A stretch of DNA of 23,628 nt from an uncultured Brachyspira sp. (GTDB lineage: Bacteria; Spirochaetota; Brachyspiria; Brachyspirales; Brachyspiraceae), in the NCBI RefSeq assembly GCF_949287625.1, contig NZ_CASEGO010000034.1, positions 1 to 23,628 of the forward strand, in the 5' to 3' direction. Position 1 is the first letter of the stretch, and each line of letters begins with the position of its first letter. Under the pieces are notes generated by a model, which was not told the DNA's origin, searched no databases, and was given only the letters and a program-made list of their open reading frames with translations. A program made the translations under genes and the position numbers. Below are positions 22,533-23,628 of this stretch, in pieces.

Positions 22533-23525
22533 ATGCAGATGCCTGATAATGTTCAAAACTGTATACATTGCAATAAATGTGTTAAGAAATGCAGTTTTTT
22601 AACTAAGTACAATATAGATTTGGAAGCATTTTCAAAAAGAGAAGATTTAGCTTATCATTGTTTTTTATGCAATGACTGTAATATAGTCTGTCCTAAAGAT
22701 ATAGATGGAAACAAAATATCTATGTGTATGAGGATAAATAAAATTAACTCTGATATAAAAAATAAAAAAGAAATAGAGAAAAAATATAAATTTCTTATGC
22801 TTGAAAAAAGCAATTATATTTTTAAAAATTATAATAATGTTATAAGCGAATCTGTAATATTTTCAGGCTGTAATTTTTCATCATTTTATCCTGATGCTTT
22901 GAAATATATATTAAAAAAGTTTAAAGAAGAATATAATATAGGTTCTGTATTTGACTGCTGCGGTAAACCTATTGCTGAACTTGGAATAGATGAAAAGAGT
23001 ATTGTTAAAAAACTTGAAGATAGAATGATTTCGCATGGTGTAAAAGAGATAGTAACATTATGTCCTAACTGCTATTATTTTTTAAGTCCTAGGATAAGCA
23101 GTATTAGGATTATAAGCATATATGAAAAACTTAATGAGCTTGGTTTAAAATTTCATTTAAATACTGATGAAAAAATTAATTTATTCATACCTTGTCCTGA
23201 TAAAAAAACAAAACATATAAAAAACTCTATATTAAATATTATAGATGAAGATGTAATTATCAAAGAAATAAATGATATTAATTGCTGCGGCTTAGGAGGA
23301 TGTGCTATAGTTAATGAAAAAGAAATAGCTTCAGGATTTATAGAAAAATTAAAGAATAAAAAATTAAATAACTTATATGTTTATTGTGCGACTTGTGCAG
23401 GTAATTTTAATAGAAACAAAATAAATAATGTAAGGCATTTGCTTCTTAGTATGCTTGGTATTGATAGTTTAGAGATAAAAAATAGGAGTTCTATTTTTAA
23501 TAGGGCGATGTTTAAATTTTATTGA
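22533..23525 (+). CDS. Fe-S oxidoreductase with two 4Fe-4S sites and two CCG domains
   Basis: This is a 330-aa soluble Fe-S protein of the GlpC/HdrB/LldE-like type. Two N-terminal 4Fe-4S motifs are intact: Cys10, 13, 16, 20 and Cys43, 46, 49, 53. Two cysteine-rich (CCG) domains follow: SGC...DCCGKPIAEL...CPNCYYF, and FIPC...NCCGLGGC...CATCAGNF. Such proteins pass electrons between a redox partner and a disulfide or quinone. It is the last gene of the run, with AGGAG before the ATG. A redox role beside glycosyltransferases and Cys-cluster lipoproteins is uncommon, which is why the cluster is of interest. The substrate is unknown. No FAD-linked dehydrogenase subunit lies in the window. Confidence 0.88.
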   Translation: MQMPDNVQNCIHCNKCVKKCSFLTKYNIDLEAFSKREDLAYHCFLCNDCNIVCPKDIDGNKISMCMRINKINSDIKNKKEIEKKYKFLMLEKSNYIFKNYNNVISESVIFSGCNFSSFYPDALKYILKKFKEEYNIGSVFDCCGKPIAELGIDEKSIVKKLEDRMISHGVKEIVTLCPNCYYFLSPRISSIRIISIYEKLNELGLKFHLNTDEKINLFIPCPDKKTKHIKNSILNIIDEDVIIKEINDINCCGLGGCAIVNEKEIASGFIEKLKNKKLNNLYVYCATCAGNFNRNKINNVRHLLLSMLGIDSLEIKNRSSIFNRAMFKFY

Positions 23526-23628
23526 TTATTAGTATATACTGGAACAATTACTATTTGTCAATTGATACACATTATACAAAATTATCAACTTTTTTTGCAG
23601 CACAAAAAATTTTTTATCCTTCAGATAC
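23526..23628. other. Downstream intergenic sequence to the window edge
   Basis: No coding sequence is visible in these 103 bases. On the minus strand, TTGACA (23561-23556) and TATATA (23538-23533) are 17 bases apart, which would read antisense into the Fe-S gene. It is a weak call, as such matches are frequent in DNA of this composition. Arms TTGATA (23562-23567) and TATCAA surround a short A/T stretch. No terminator for the upstream operon is evident. Confidence 0.4.

Noticed and set aside
21182..23525. Assignment of the glycosyltransferase pair to arsenosugar synthesis
   Set aside because: No arsenite methyltransferase or ArsS-type radical SAM gene is visible in the window; only the transferase families match, so the pathway name is not supported by context.

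Overview
The window looks like chromosomal DNA from a very AT-rich, anaerobic, host-associated spirochaete. Brachyspira is my best guess, from the base composition, the codon use (AGA arginine, TAA/TAG stops, frequent TTG/GTG starts), the long-form GreA-type TPR protein and the general gene style. No lineage marker such as 16S was available, so the genus is an inference. No rRNA, tRNA, CRISPR array, transposase, integrase or phage gene was seen.

Layout. 1-328: an intergenic tail with a GC-rich hairpin, a 17-bp direct repeat and the feoB terminator. 329-2818 (-): a fused FeoA-FeoB ferrous iron transporter, divergent from 3006-3968 (+), a PflX-type radical SAM protein. 4105-5101 (+): a tiny HEAT-like protein followed one base later by a MinD/ParA-type ATPase. 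5286-6284 (+): a GT11 (fucosyltransferase-like) enzyme. 6414-8552 (+): a cytidylate-kinase-like protein, a YcdX-type PHP phosphoesterase and a TauE/SafE exporter, closely spaced. 8613-9854 (+): imidazolonepropionase (hutI) without other hut genes. 10030-13222 (+): two TPR proteins; the second resembles the N-terminal part of the long spirochaetal GreA but has no GreA domain. A bidirectional terminator (about 13246-13273) separates these from a minus-strand cluster.

13279-16892 (-): a complete ECF-type importer (S component, two ATPases, T component) with a TudS-like [4Fe-4S] desulfidase between the S gene and the ATPases. Together they suggest uptake and desulfuration of a thiolated small molecule, perhaps a thio-nucleobase. 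Its promoter appears to lie about 240 bases upstream, leaving a long leader with hairpins and a possible unrecognised regulatory RNA. A hairpin with an overlapping promoter-like site sits between the desulfidase and ecfA1.

17394-23525 (+): the most interesting region. Two TVP38/TMEM64 membrane proteins are followed by two paralogous lipoproteins with a CX2CX3C motif, which I take to be YdjY-like; this recalls the enterobacterial ydjX-ydjY-ydjZ gene association. A small membrane protein, two glycosyltransferases of the rSAM/selenodomain- (arsenosugar-) associated types 1 and 2, and a double-CCG-domain Fe-S protein follow with almost no gaps. Each lipoprotein gene is preceded by a 61-bp hairpin-forming repeat (three tandem copies before the first gene, one and a half before the second). 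A frameshifted 3' remnant of a third lipoprotein gene lies between them, so the locus has grown and decayed by tandem duplication.
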